This document shows positions 46,962 through 55,714 of a DNA stretch of 64,000 nt, in pieces; position 1 is the first letter of the stretch; every line of letters begins with the position of its first letter. Source of the DNA: Magnetospirillum gryphiswaldense MSR-1 v2 (lineage in GTDB: Bacteria > Pseudomonadota > Alphaproteobacteria > Rhodospirillales > Magnetospirillaceae); contig NC_023065.1 of the NCBI RefSeq assembly GCF_000513295.1, positions 868,001 to 932,000 of the forward strand, read 5' to 3'. A program made the position numbers and the translations under genes. The notes under the pieces were generated by a model. It had not been told where the DNA came from and did not search any database. It saw nothing but the letters and a program-made list of their open reading frames with translations.

Positions 46962-48140
46962 GTGTCGCGGCGCGAAATTCGGCGCATGTTGATGGAAAGC
47001 AAGCGCGCCCCCACCCATCACAAGCCATGGGCGGTCAGCCTGCTGATGGCCTTGGTGCTGCTGGGCGGCGTCGGTCTGGGCATCGGCGCCGGCTATGGCA
47101 TTTTGTCGGCGCGCTCGGAACGCCAGGAAAGCCGCGCCTGGGAACAGGCGGAAATGCAGGTGGATCGCCCGCCCCGGCGCGACGAAATGCTGGCCGCCCC
47201 CGCCGCCAATCCCGAACCGCCGCCCGAGCCGGTGCCGGAAAAATTCGATCCCTTGATCCCGGTGCCCATGCCGCGCCCCGGCGGCTTGGCCGATGACGGC
47301 TTCGATCCCGAGGCGGAAGACAACAACGGCCCCGCCGTCGCGGTGAGGCCAGCAATGGCACCGCCGCCGCAACTGGCCGCCTTGCCGTTACCGGCGCCAG
47401 CCCCCGATCCCGGCGGCAAGCCGGCCTGGGTGCGCTATGCGGTGCCGTCCCCGGCCATCGGTAGCCGCCCGATGATCGCCGTGGTCATCGACGATCTGGG
47501 CGTCGACCGCAAGCGCAGCGAGCGGGTGACCACCTTGCCCGCGCCCTTGACCCTGGCGTGGATGACCTATGCCGACAATTTGCGTCCCATCACCCAGGCG
47601 GCGCGCCAGCGCGGGCACGAACTGATGGTGCACGTGCCCATGCAGCCGCAAAGCGAATCCTATGATCCCGGCCCCGACGTGCTGGAAGTGGGGTTGCCGA
47701 CCGAGGAATTGCGCCGGCGGCTGCGCTGGGGCCTAAGCCGATTCGACGGTTTCGTCGGCATCAACAACCATATGGGCTCGCGCTTTACCGCCGATCGCGC
47801 CGGCATGAACGTGGTGATGGATGAAATCCGCGCCCGTGGCCTGCTGTTCCTGGATTCGGTCACCACCCAGAAAAGCGTCGCCCCCGATCTGGCCCGTCAA
47901 TACGGCGTGCCCTTCGCCGCCCGTCACGTGTTTTTGGATAACGAGATGACGGTTTCGGCGGTGCGCGGGCAATTGGCCAAGACCGAGGCCTATGCCCGTA
48001 AATACGGTGCCGCCATCGCCATCGGCCATCCCCATGACGGCACCATCGAGGCCTTGGCCGGCTGGCTGCCGGGATTGGAAGCCAAGGGCTTCGTCCTGGT
48101 GCCGGTCACCACCATCGTCAAGCGCGAGCTGGGGCGCTGA
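46962..48140 (+). CDS. YibQ-like divergent polysaccharide deacetylase
   Basis: A 392-residue inner-membrane-anchored protein. One N-terminal helix (about residues 27-50), a Pro/Ala-rich linker (about 70-155), and a deacetylase domain of the divergent group (MIAVVIDDLGVDRKRS, MVHVPMQP, FVGINNHMGSRF, IAIGHPHDGTIEAL). A GTG at 46962 is 7 bases from AGGAGG; an ATG at 46956 is almost on it. The 3' end overlaps the convergent kinase gene by 23 bases. Substrate not known. Confidence 0.87.
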   Translation: MSRREIRRMLMESKRAPTHHKPWAVSLLMALVLLGGVGLGIGAGYGILSARSERQESRAWEQAEMQVDRPPRRDEMLAAPAANPEPPPEPVPEKFDPLIPVPMPRPGGLADDGFDPEAEDNNGPAVAVRPAMAPPPQLAALPLPAPAPDPGGKPAWVRYAVPSPAIGSRPMIAVVIDDLGVDRKRSERVTTLPAPLTLAWMTYADNLRPITQAARQRGHELMVHVPMQPQSESYDPGPDVLEVGLPTEELRRRLRWGLSRFDGFVGINNHMGSRFTADRAGMNVVMDEIRARGLLFLDSVTTQKSVAPDLARQYGVPFAARHVFLDNEMTVSAVRGQLAKTEAYARKYGAAIAIGHPHDGTIEALAGWLPGLEAKGFVLVPVTTIVKRELGR

Positions 48141-50055
48141 CCTCATCCTTGAGCGACAAGGTGATCTTGGTTCCGGTGCCGGGGGCGCTTTCCAGGGTCA
48201 TGGCGCCGCCATGGGCGGCGATGATGGTGCGCACCATGCTGATGCCCAGGCCGCTGCCGGTCTTGCCCGAACTGGATTTCCCCCGGTAATAGGGGGTGCC
48301 GATGTTTTCCAGCTCGTCGGCGGCGATGCCGTGACCTTCGTCCTCGACCACCAGACTGACCACTTGGTCGGTCTGGGTCAGGGTCAGGTGCACCGGGCTT
48401 TGCGGCGGTGAATAATTAAGGGCGTTGGCCAGGCAATTGCGCAAGGCCACCGACAGCAGATCGTGATCGGCAGTCAGGCGGATGGGCGGGAAAGGCGAAA
48501 CCCGGATACGCCGCGCCTGGTTGCCGAACTGGGCCAGCACCCGTTCCACCAATACCGACAGGTCGCCCTGGCGCGGGTTCAGCACGATCTTGCCCTGGTC
48601 CAGGGCATCGCTGGCCAGGAACACGTCGATCAAGGCCGACAGCCGCCGTGCGGTGCCTTCGATGCGGTCCAGCCGTTCCAGCGATCCGGTGGCCATCTGG
48701 GTTTCGCGGAAGCGGACCATCTGCGCGGCGGAATGGATCATGGACAGCGGCGTGCGGAATTCATGCGACAGCATGGCCACCAGCGAGCGTTGGCCGTCGG
48801 CGCGGGCCGAGGCGGAAATGGCTTCTTCCCGCGCTTGGCTGCGTTCCTGGTCAAGCTGGCGGACCCGATAGAACAGGCCGGCGGACAAAAGGACGATATG
48901 GGCGATGGAGCTGACCTGGAACAGGTTTTCCGGCAGCAGATAAAGTGGAACCCACCCGATCAGCGACAAGGTGTGAATGAGCAGGCCGAGATTGGCGACG
49001 ACGAAGGCCAGCACATAGAACCATAAGGTCACCTGACGGGGATGACCCAGCAGCAGGCGGGCCGATACCGCCAGGGTGACGACATTGACGGCCATGCCGA
49101 GCATGAAGGACAGCGGTGCCAGATCGGTATAAAGCCGGCCCCAGCCGATGATCAGCATGAGCAGGTAAAGCGCCATCACGGCCAGATACAAAATCCGCAG
49201 GCGCGGAAAATTGCGGCGCATTTGCAGGATTTCGGTCCATAGCCAGGTGGCCAGCAGCGAACCGCTGAAATTGCCGATGTTGATGGCCCGGTCGCTGAGA
49301 TATTGCCACGATTGCTCGAACGCCAATTGGGCGAAACCGTTGATGAAGGCGTAGGACACCAATTGCGTCAGCACGAAGCCGGCATAGATGATGTGGGTGC
49401 GGTCGGCGATCCACAAACCGATGCTGAAGTGAAACAGCACCACCACCAAGAGCGCGCCGTAATACACCCCGAACAACAGCCCATCGCGGCTTTGTTGGCC
49501 GGCAAAGGCCGCGGGGCGCCACAGGGATGCGGTCAGCACGGTGGCGCTGGTGCTTTCGCTGCGGATCATGATGGTCACCGGCTTGTCGGCGGGCAGGTTC
49601 AGCGGCACGGCGAACAGGCGCGATGCCAGCGGCCTTGACGCCACCGGCTGGTGGTCGCCCAGGCGGTATTCGGTCCAACCCTTGCCGCCATCGCCCACAT
49701 AGACGCGGATATCGTCCACATAGGGGCGGCCCAGTTCCAGCACCCAATCACCGCTGGCCTGGGTCGGGCGCAGCAGGTGCAGGCGGAACCAATGCACTTG
49801 ACGGGTATAGCCGAAGGCCTGTTGGCCGTTATCGTCCCAACCCTCGTCTTCGGCGGTGACGGCATCGACCGTCAGCGTGCCCTCGGCATCGGTGCGATGC
49901 TCGAACAAGGTGTTGAGGCTGAGACTCTGATCCTTGGGCGACAGCACCACCACATGGGCACTGGCCGAATTGACCCACAGCAGTAATGCGCACAGGAAGA
50001 CCGCCACCACCGGTCCACATCGGGACAGGGGGTAAGGGCGGGGCTGTGGGGGCAT
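48118..50055 (-). CDS. 7TM-DISM sensor histidine kinase
   Basis: A 645-residue kinase. A signal sequence (about 14-33) is followed by a periplasmic 7TMR-DISM-type extracellular domain (35-185), seven membrane helices (about 194-398), HisKA with H431 (MLSHEFRTPLSMIHSA), and HATPase_c (NCLANALNYSPP, VEDEGHGIAADE, SGLGISMVRTII). The extracellular domain may bind a carbohydrate or small ligand. No partner regulator lies adjacent. It is divergent from copZ. Confidence 0.92.
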   Translation of the reverse strand: MPPQPRPYPLSRCGPVVAVFLCALLLWVNSASAHVVVLSPKDQSLSLNTLFEHRTDAEGTLTVDAVTAEDEGWDDNGQQAFGYTRQVHWFRLHLLRPTQASGDWVLELGRPYVDDIRVYVGDGGKGWTEYRLGDHQPVASRPLASRLFAVPLNLPADKPVTIMIRSESTSATVLTASLWRPAAFAGQQSRDGLLFGVYYGALLVVVLFHFSIGLWIADRTHIIYAGFVLTQLVSYAFINGFAQLAFEQSWQYLSDRAINIGNFSGSLLATWLWTEILQMRRNFPRLRILYLAVMALYLLMLIIGWGRLYTDLAPLSFMLGMAVNVVTLAVSARLLLGHPRQVTLWFYVLAFVVANLGLLIHTLSLIGWVPLYLLPENLFQVSSIAHIVLLSAGLFYRVRQLDQERSQAREEAISASARADGQRSLVAMLSHEFRTPLSMIHSAAQMVRFRETQMATGSLERLDRIEGTARRLSALIDVFLASDALDQGKIVLNPRQGDLSVLVERVLAQFGNQARRIRVSPFPPIRLTADHDLLSVALRNCLANALNYSPPQSPVHLTLTQTDQVVSLVVEDEGHGIAADELENIGTPYYRGKSSSGKTGSGLGISMVRTIIAAHGGAMTLESAPGTGTKITLSLKDEVSAPARA

Positions 50056-50131
50056 GGCTCCGGCGGACAGTGAGGTATCGTATGAACGACACTATGGCAT
50101 GCATTCAATTCCAGGCAAGGAATACTCGCCC

Positions 50132-50162
50132 TTGACCTTCCAGCGGGGGGAAGGCTCACAAT
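50132..50162 (+). promoter_or_regulatory. CueR-type promoter of copZ
   Basis: TTGACC (50132-50137), a 19-base spacer (50138-50156) containing CTTCC-N8-GGAAGG-like dyad, and CACAAT (50157-50162). The first 13 bases (from CCCTTGACC) are identical to the copA promoter. Confidence 0.83.
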
Positions 50163-50193
50163 GATGTCCGCTTGAGCCAACAGGAGGATGACA

Positions 50194-50394
50194 ATGAGCA
50201 CGACCTATCGCGTCACCGGCATGACCTGCGGCGGCTGCGCCCGTTCGGTGGAAGCGGCCATCAAGGCCGAGGCGCCGGCGGCCTCGGTCAGCATCGATTT
50301 GGGTACCGCCACCATTACCGTCGATGGCGCCGACGAGGCGCAGGTGAAAAAGGCGGTGGACGGCGCCGGCTTCGATTTTCAAGGCGCGGCCTGA
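50194..50394 (+). CDS. copZ: Copper chaperone (heavy-metal-associated domain)
   Basis: A 66-residue HMA-domain protein with GMTCGGC (Cu(I)-binding Cys pair) and a C-terminal hydrophobic core (AVDGAGFDFQG). It should hand Cu(I) to CopA. ATG 50194 is 6 bases from AGGAGG; an ATG at 50188 is too close. Ends at a strong terminator at 50401. Confidence 0.9.
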   Translation: MSTTYRVTGMTCGGCARSVEAAIKAEAPAASVSIDLGTATITVDGADEAQVKKAVDGAGFDFQGAA

Positions 50395-50400
50395 AAAACA

Positions 50401-50440
50401 AAACCCCGCGGCAGAGTGATCCGCCGCGGGGTTTCGTTTT
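50401..50440. terminator. Bidirectional terminator between copZ and dsbA-like gene
   Basis: A perfect 12-bp stem (50401-50412 with 50423-50434) is flanked by T-rich tracts on both strands (CGTTTTT to the right, GTTTTTC reading left). It serves both convergent genes. Confidence 0.9.
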
Positions 50441-50452
50441 TGGGATAAGTTT

Positions 50453-51235
50453 TTAGTTGGCGCCGGTCAGACGACCGCCCTTGCGGGTAATGTCGATCAA
50501 CTGCTTGAACACTTGGCCCTCGAGCGCGCCCGACAGAGTGCGGGCGGCCTTGCCGTCGGCGCCGGCGACGACGAAGGACGGCGTCGACGAGATGTCGAGC
50601 GCGTGGGCCAGTTCGATGTTCTTCTTGATCTGCTTTTCGATCTCGGGGGCCATCATTTCCTTCTTGATCTGGTCGGTGCTGACGCCGGCCTCGCCGATCA
50701 GGCGGAAAATGGTCTTTTCGTCCAGCTTGCCGCGGAACTTCATCAGGGCGCGGTGGACTTCGTCGTACTTGCCCAGCTTCTTGGCGGCCAGGGCGGCGCG
50801 GGCGGCGGTCAGCGAATCTTCCGACAGGATCGGCATTTCCTTGAACACCAGCTTGACCTTGCCGTCGGCCTTGGCGGCCTCCATCATCGGGTCCAGCACC
50901 ACCTTGCAATAGGGGCAGTTGTAGTCGAAGAACTCGACGATGACCACGTCGCCCTTGGCATTGCCGGAGACCGGGTCATTGGCATCGTTGAAGATCTCGT
51001 CCTTGCGCGCCTCGATGGCCTTCTTGGCGTCGCTTTCCGCCTGGGCGCGCATCTTTTCGCGCAACGCCTCGATGGCTTCGCCGATCACTTCGGGGTGTTC
51101 CATCAGGTAATCGCGCACGATCTTGCGCACGGCGTCGGTCTGCTTCGCGTCGAAGGTTTCCTGGGCTTGGGCGGGCAGGGCGGCCATGCTGGCGGCCGAG
51201 GCAAGCAGGATTGCGGCGAAGGTGTTGCGGATCAT
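50453..51235 (-). CDS. DsbA-family thiol-disulfide protein
   Basis: A 260-residue periplasmic protein with a signal peptide (MIRNTFAAILLASAASMAALPAQA), an N-terminal helical region (about 25-90), and a thioredoxin fold with CPYC in FFDYNCPYCKVV and the cis-Pro loop in SSTPSFVVAG. The pattern is of the Com1/ScsC-like group, with an N-terminal helical extension that could oligomerise. The ATG at 51235 follows AGGAG. Confidence 0.9.
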   Translation of the reverse strand: MIRNTFAAILLASAASMAALPAQAQETFDAKQTDAVRKIVRDYLMEHPEVIGEAIEALREKMRAQAESDAKKAIEARKDEIFNDANDPVSGNAKGDVVIVEFFDYNCPYCKVVLDPMMEAAKADGKVKLVFKEMPILSEDSLTAARAALAAKKLGKYDEVHRALMKFRGKLDEKTIFRLIGEAGVSTDQIKKEMMAPEIEKQIKKNIELAHALDISSTPSFVVAGADGKAARTLSGALEGQVFKQLIDITRKGGRLTGAN

Positions 51236-51317
51236 CTGCTGAAAAACTCCTGGATCGGAAGGCGTGGGCATATTGGCCGAAGCGCGGGTTGCGGGCAAGG
51301 GGGCTTACCGGTGGTGA

Positions 51318-52670
51318 TCACCGCCGACGTTTGTCGTCATCGGGTTTGGCCAGATTGGTCTGTTCCTTGATGTCCTGGATACGCAGCCATACCGAGCCGG
51401 TCTTGGGCAGCAGCCGTTCGGCCTTGCCGGCCAGGAAGTTGGCGTCGGTGATGCGGTTTTCCAGCATGGCCTGTTCGGCCATGGCGTAAGCCGCCATGCC
51501 TTCGTCGCCATCGCGGCCATGGGCCACCGACATCAATCGCCAGGCGGTCAGGTTCTTGGGTTCCTGATGGGTGGCCAGCGACAGCAATTGCTGGGCTTCC
51601 TTCAACAGAGCCGGGTCGTCCTGCTCGATCAGCGACTGGGCCAGGCCGACTTTCAGCAAGGCGTTGTCGGGCAGCAATTCCACCGATTTGCGATAGGGGG
51701 CGACGGAATCGGCGCCGTGGCCGTTCTCGAACAGCATCTGCCCCTTGAGTTCGTGGAAATAGGGGTCGCCGGGGCGTTCCTTGATCAAATCGTCGATCAG
51801 GGCCAAGGCCTTGTCCAGCTCTGGCTTGCGGTAATAGGCGATGGCTCGGGCATAGCGGGCCTCGATCGACGCGTCGCTTTCCTTGTAGCGTTGCAGCGTG
51901 CGGGTCGGCGGCTCGAGGAAGGCGAACAGCTTGGCCCGCATGCGCCGGTGCATCTCGACGAATTCCGGGCGTGGCGCCGCGTTGGTATAGGGCGAGCGAG
52001 CCAGGTAATCGCGGATGAAGTTGACGCGGTCACGGGTCAGCGGATGGGTGCGCACGTAAGGGTCCTGGCGGGTGGTGACCAGCAATTCCTGATCGCCGAG
52101 AACCTCGAAGAATTCCAATAGACCCTTGGCCGATTGCCGGGTGGCGTCCAGGTACGACACCGCCGCCTGATCGGCCGAGGATTCCTCCATGCGGCTGTAG
52201 GTCAGCAGGTTCTTCAAGGCCATGTCCTGGCCACCCAGGGCGATGGCGGTGCCGACGTCGCCACGGCCCGATGCCACGCCCACCGCCGCGCCCAACAGCA
52301 TGGCCACCAACGCCTCGGTGCCGGCATTGCCGGCGGCGTCTTGCAGACGCGCCAGATGGCCGCCGGCGATGTGGCCGGTTTCATGGGCCATGACGCCGAT
52401 CAGTTGATTGGCGCTTTCCGAGCGGATCAGCAGGCCGGTATGAAAAAACATGTTCTGGCCGCCGGCGACGAAGGCATTGAGCGAATTGTCGACGATCAGA
52501 TGCAGCCGCACCGCCTCGGGGCTGAGACCTGCCGCCTGGAAGAGTGGCGCGGAATAGGCGCGGATGGTATTTTCCACCTCCGCGTCGCGGATGAAGCTGC
52601 GCCGTTGCTGCTGCTGTGCCTGCACAGAGGTGGTGGTCAGGGTCACAAACAGGGTTGCCAAAAGGAACAT
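51318..52670 (-). CDS. BepA-like M48 metalloprotease with TPR region
   Basis: A 450-residue periplasmic protease/chaperone for outer membrane protein assembly. Signal peptide MFLLATLFVTLTTTSVQAQ; HExxH as VMAHETGHIAGGH, third ligand in EESSADQAAVSYL; C-terminal TPR-like repeats from about 280 to 440. Starts: ATG 52670 gives the signal peptide, but TTG codons at 52688 or 52682 follow a GGAG and could extend it. It is head-to-head with the GGT-like gene with essentially no gap. Confidence 0.88.
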   Translation of the reverse strand: MFLLATLFVTLTTTSVQAQQQQRRSFIRDAEVENTIRAYSAPLFQAAGLSPEAVRLHLIVDNSLNAFVAGGQNMFFHTGLLIRSESANQLIGVMAHETGHIAGGHLARLQDAAGNAGTEALVAMLLGAAVGVASGRGDVGTAIALGGQDMALKNLLTYSRMEESSADQAAVSYLDATRQSAKGLLEFFEVLGDQELLVTTRQDPYVRTHPLTRDRVNFIRDYLARSPYTNAAPRPEFVEMHRRMRAKLFAFLEPPTRTLQRYKESDASIEARYARAIAYYRKPELDKALALIDDLIKERPGDPYFHELKGQMLFENGHGADSVAPYRKSVELLPDNALLKVGLAQSLIEQDDPALLKEAQQLLSLATHQEPKNLTAWRLMSVAHGRDGDEGMAAYAMAEQAMLENRITDANFLAGKAERLLPKTGSVWLRIQDIKEQTNLAKPDDDKRRR

Positions 52671-52674
52671 GCGC

Positions 52675-54282
52675 GTGAGCAAAAGCAATACTCCGTCCGT
52701 CGGTCCGTCTATTCAACTCTGCCTGCCGCTGGCCAAGCTGGCCTTGGCGGCATCCTTGGCGGCAGGGCTTGCAGCATGCGGCGAAACGCGCGCCGTGGGA
52801 AGCGTCGGTTACGTCAAGGGTTTCGGCGGATTGGTTGCCGCCGACGAACCCCAGGCGGTGGTTGCCGCCCGCGATGTGCTGTCGGCGGGCGGCACCGCCG
52901 CCGATGCTGCCGTCGCCCTATATTTCACCCTCGCCGTGACCCAGCCTTCGACCGCCAGCCTGGGCGGCGGCGGCGTCTGTCTGGTGCACGACAAGAAAAA
53001 GAAGATCACCGAAATGGTGGACTTCCTGCCCCGTGCCGGCTCCGGCGCCACTGGTGTCCGTCTGGCCACCGGCGTCCCCGGTTCGGTGCGCGGTTTCTAC
53101 TCCATACACGCCAAATATGGCAAATTCAGGTGGGAAAGTTTGCTGGGCGAAGGCGAGAAGCTGGCCCGTCTGGGGACACCGGTGTCGCGGGCCTTTGCCG
53201 CCGATTTGGCGGTGGGCGCGCGCATGTTGGCCAACGATCCGGTGGCGCGCCAGGTGTTCTTCCCCGGTGGACGACCGCTGGTCGAGGGCCAGACCTTCGA
53301 ACAGCGCGATCTGGCCGCGCTCTATTCCCGTCTGCGCCGTGCCCCGGGCGAGTTCTATACCGGCGCCTTCGCTCAATCTCTGGCGGCGGCGGTGGAAAAT
53401 GCCGGCGGCAGCATGAATGCCACCGACCTTTTCAACATGCGGCCCAACCATAGCCCGGCGCTGACGGTCAAGCATGGCGACGAGGTTTTCCATTTCGCCC
53501 TGCCGCCGGCGGTGGCCGGGGCGGTGGCGGCGCGCATGAGCACGGCGCTGGAAGACCGCTGGGCCTCGACCCCGGTCGAGGAACGTCCGCATCTGCTGGC
53601 CGAGACCGCTGCCCGCGCTTTCGCTGATCGTGCGGCTTGGATGAATCCCGACGGCTCGGCCAAGACCGCCTTCTTTTCCGATACCGGCAAGAACATGCTG
53701 ACCGGCTACGACCCGGCCCGTCACCAAAGCGTCCTGGCCGACAAGGCCAATGACGCCTTGCCCGCCGCCAGCTTCGTCGTCCTCGACGCCGAAGGCAATG
53801 GCGTCGCCTGCAACGTCACCACCTATGGCCTGTTCGGGACCGGGCGCATGCTGGCTGGCACCGGTATCTTCATGGCGGCGGCGCCCGGCGTGAACAGCGG
53901 CCCGCCCGCCGTCGGCCCGGTCATGGCGGTCAATCCCAATGTCCAGGAACTGCGCTTTGCCGCCGCCGCCAGCGGCGGCGTCACCGGGGCGACGGCCTTG
54001 ACCCAGGTGCTGCTGGATACCCAGATCGCCGGGGTTAAATTGGATGCGGCGGTGGCGGCGCCGCGCGTCCATCATTCCGGCAACCCGGATGTTCTGTTCA
54101 TCGAGGAAGGCAAGATGGACGCAGCCTTGCTGACCCAGCGCGGTCATCAGGTCAAGGCCTTGGCCCTGCCGTCCCGGGTCAATGCCCTGCAATGCGGCAC
54201 CGGGCGACCCAATTTCGTCAAATGTTCGGCGGTGGCCGATCCGCGCGGCTTCGGTATGGCGGCCATCGTCGGTAAGGATTGA
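52675..54282 (+). CDS. Gamma-glutamyltranspeptidase-like lipoprotein, catalytic Thr missing
   Basis: About 535 residues with a signal sequence ending in a lipobox (AGLAACG), so it should be a lipoprotein. The fold matches GGT: VVAARDVLSAGGTAADAAVALYFTLAVTQPSTASLGGG, GVPGSVRGFY and FGTGRML. In active GGT the second subunit starts with TTHxSVVD; here the matching site is PAASFVVLD (A364, A365, S366), so the autoprocessing and catalytic Thr appears replaced. Starts: GTG 52675 is 8 bases from AAGGA; ATG 52669 is too close. Activity is therefore doubtful. Confidence 0.85.
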   Translation: MSKSNTPSVGPSIQLCLPLAKLALAASLAAGLAACGETRAVGSVGYVKGFGGLVAADEPQAVVAARDVLSAGGTAADAAVALYFTLAVTQPSTASLGGGGVCLVHDKKKKITEMVDFLPRAGSGATGVRLATGVPGSVRGFYSIHAKYGKFRWESLLGEGEKLARLGTPVSRAFAADLAVGARMLANDPVARQVFFPGGRPLVEGQTFEQRDLAALYSRLRRAPGEFYTGAFAQSLAAAVENAGGSMNATDLFNMRPNHSPALTVKHGDEVFHFALPPAVAGAVAARMSTALEDRWASTPVEERPHLLAETAARAFADRAAWMNPDGSAKTAFFSDTGKNMLTGYDPARHQSVLADKANDALPAASFVVLDAEGNGVACNVTTYGLFGTGRMLAGTGIFMAAAPGVNSGPPAVGPVMAVNPNVQELRFAAAASGGVTGATALTQVLLDTQIAGVKLDAAVAAPRVHHSGNPDVLFIEEGKMDAALLTQRGHQVKALALPSRVNALQCGTGRPNFVKCSAVADPRGFGMAAIVGKD

Positions 54283-54301
54283 GGAGAGAGCCCGCCCCCC
54301 G

Positions 54302-55714
54302 TCAACAATGGTCCGCGGTCACGACCTGATCGCGGCCATTGTTCTTGGCGGCGTAAAGGGCCAGATCGGCCCGGTGCAGCATGGCGTCGATGGTTTCACC
54401 CGTGCGCATGGCGGCGATGCCGGCGCTGATGGTTTGCTGCCGTCCCAGGCCGAAATCGCATTCACGCACCGAGCGGCATAGCCTTTCCGTCATCACCTGG
54501 GCCTGTTCGGCGGTGGTCTCGCTGCACAGGATAAGAAACTCCTCGCCGCCCCAGCGACCGACCAGATCCTGGGTTCTGGCCACCTGAAGGGCCAGGGTGG
54601 CGAATTTGACCAGCACGGTGTCGCCGGTCAGGTGGCCCAGTTCGTCATTGACCCGCTTGAAATGGTCAAGGTCCAGCAGCACCACCGCAAACGGTCGATT
54701 GTAACGGCGGAAGCGGTCGGCTTCCTTGGCCATGCGTTCATTGAGGCTGGCCCGGTTGGGCAGGGCGGTCAGGCTGTCGGTCAGCGATGCGGCCTTCAGT
54801 TGCCGGTTCAGCTTGCGCAGCTTGAAGACCCAGAACGTGCTGGTCAGTACCATGATGGAAAAAACCGCGACGATCTGGGCGATCAGCCGATAATCCACCC
54901 AGGCGCTGACCTTGATGGCCACGTGCTTGTTGGCGATTTCGGCGCGCTCGGCCAAGGTGATGTCCCTGACCCCCTTGTCGAGAATGTCGCGCAGCATGGC
55001 GTGGCTTTTGATGATGCCGATCCGCAATTGGTTTTCGTAACCGGGAATCTGGCCGGAAATCTTGAGATTGAACCATCCGTCGCGTTTGATGGTGTCGACG
55101 GCGACGATCATCGAGCGGATGGTCATGCTCGCCTTGCGGCTGGAAACCAGGGCGAAGGCATCGGCCTCGCTTTCCGTGATGATCACGCTGAGATTGGGGA
55201 AGTCCTTGCGCAGGCGTTCCTCGATGCTCGTGCCCTTGGGCAGGGCGACGCTGCCATTGGTGACGGCGCCCAAATCGTCGATATAGGGGTGTTCTTCGCG
55301 GGTGACGATGACGTTGCGGTCGATGAACACCGGCGCGGTGAAAATCAGCCAGGAATCTCGTTTTGGCGATTGGTTGAGAAAACTCAAGACCTGGCAACGC
55401 TCCTGCTGCGAGGCCTTGATGCTTTCATCCCAATCACGGGTGGGCACCAGGTTAAGGGTGACGCCGCTGCGCGCGGCGGCAAGACGCAGCAGGTCGGCGG
55501 CGATACCGTGATGGGCGCCGCTGGCGTCGATCACCTCGTAGGGCGGCCAATCGGGATCGACGCAAAAGTCGAAGGGGCCGTGACCGGCAAGATAATCGCG
55601 TTCTTCCGCGGTCAGTTCAGCCGCCTGACCGGGGGCGAAAGCCGTCAAGGCCACCAAAGCCGCCGCCAGCATCAACGTCAGCATATGTCTGCGGACGGAT
55701 TGCCTCAAAACCAT
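54302..55714 (-). CDS. SBP_bac_3-GGDEF membrane diguanylate cyclase
   Basis: A 470-residue protein. Signal sequence (about 1-32), a periplasmic amino-acid-type solute-binding domain (35-262, FCVDPDWPPYEVIDASG, KGTSIEERL), a membrane helix (280-298), and a GGDEF domain with GGEEF (389-393), DLDHFKRVND and an RxxD inhibitory site (380-383) exactly five residues before it. It should make c-di-GMP in response to a periplasmic ligand and be product-inhibited. It overlaps the 3' end of the upstream porin gene by 10 bases. Confidence 0.93.
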   Translation of the reverse strand: MVLRQSVRRHMLTLMLAAALVALTAFAPGQAAELTAEERDYLAGHGPFDFCVDPDWPPYEVIDASGAHHGIAADLLRLAAARSGVTLNLVPTRDWDESIKASQQERCQVLSFLNQSPKRDSWLIFTAPVFIDRNVIVTREEHPYIDDLGAVTNGSVALPKGTSIEERLRKDFPNLSVIITESEADAFALVSSRKASMTIRSMIVAVDTIKRDGWFNLKISGQIPGYENQLRIGIIKSHAMLRDILDKGVRDITLAERAEIANKHVAIKVSAWVDYRLIAQIVAVFSIMVLTSTFWVFKLRKLNRQLKAASLTDSLTALPNRASLNERMAKEADRFRRYNRPFAVVLLDLDHFKRVNDELGHLTGDTVLVKFATLALQVARTQDLVGRWGGEEFLILCSETTAEQAQVMTERLCRSVRECDFGLGRQQTISAGIAAMRTGETIDAMLHRADLALYAAKNNGRDQVVTADHC

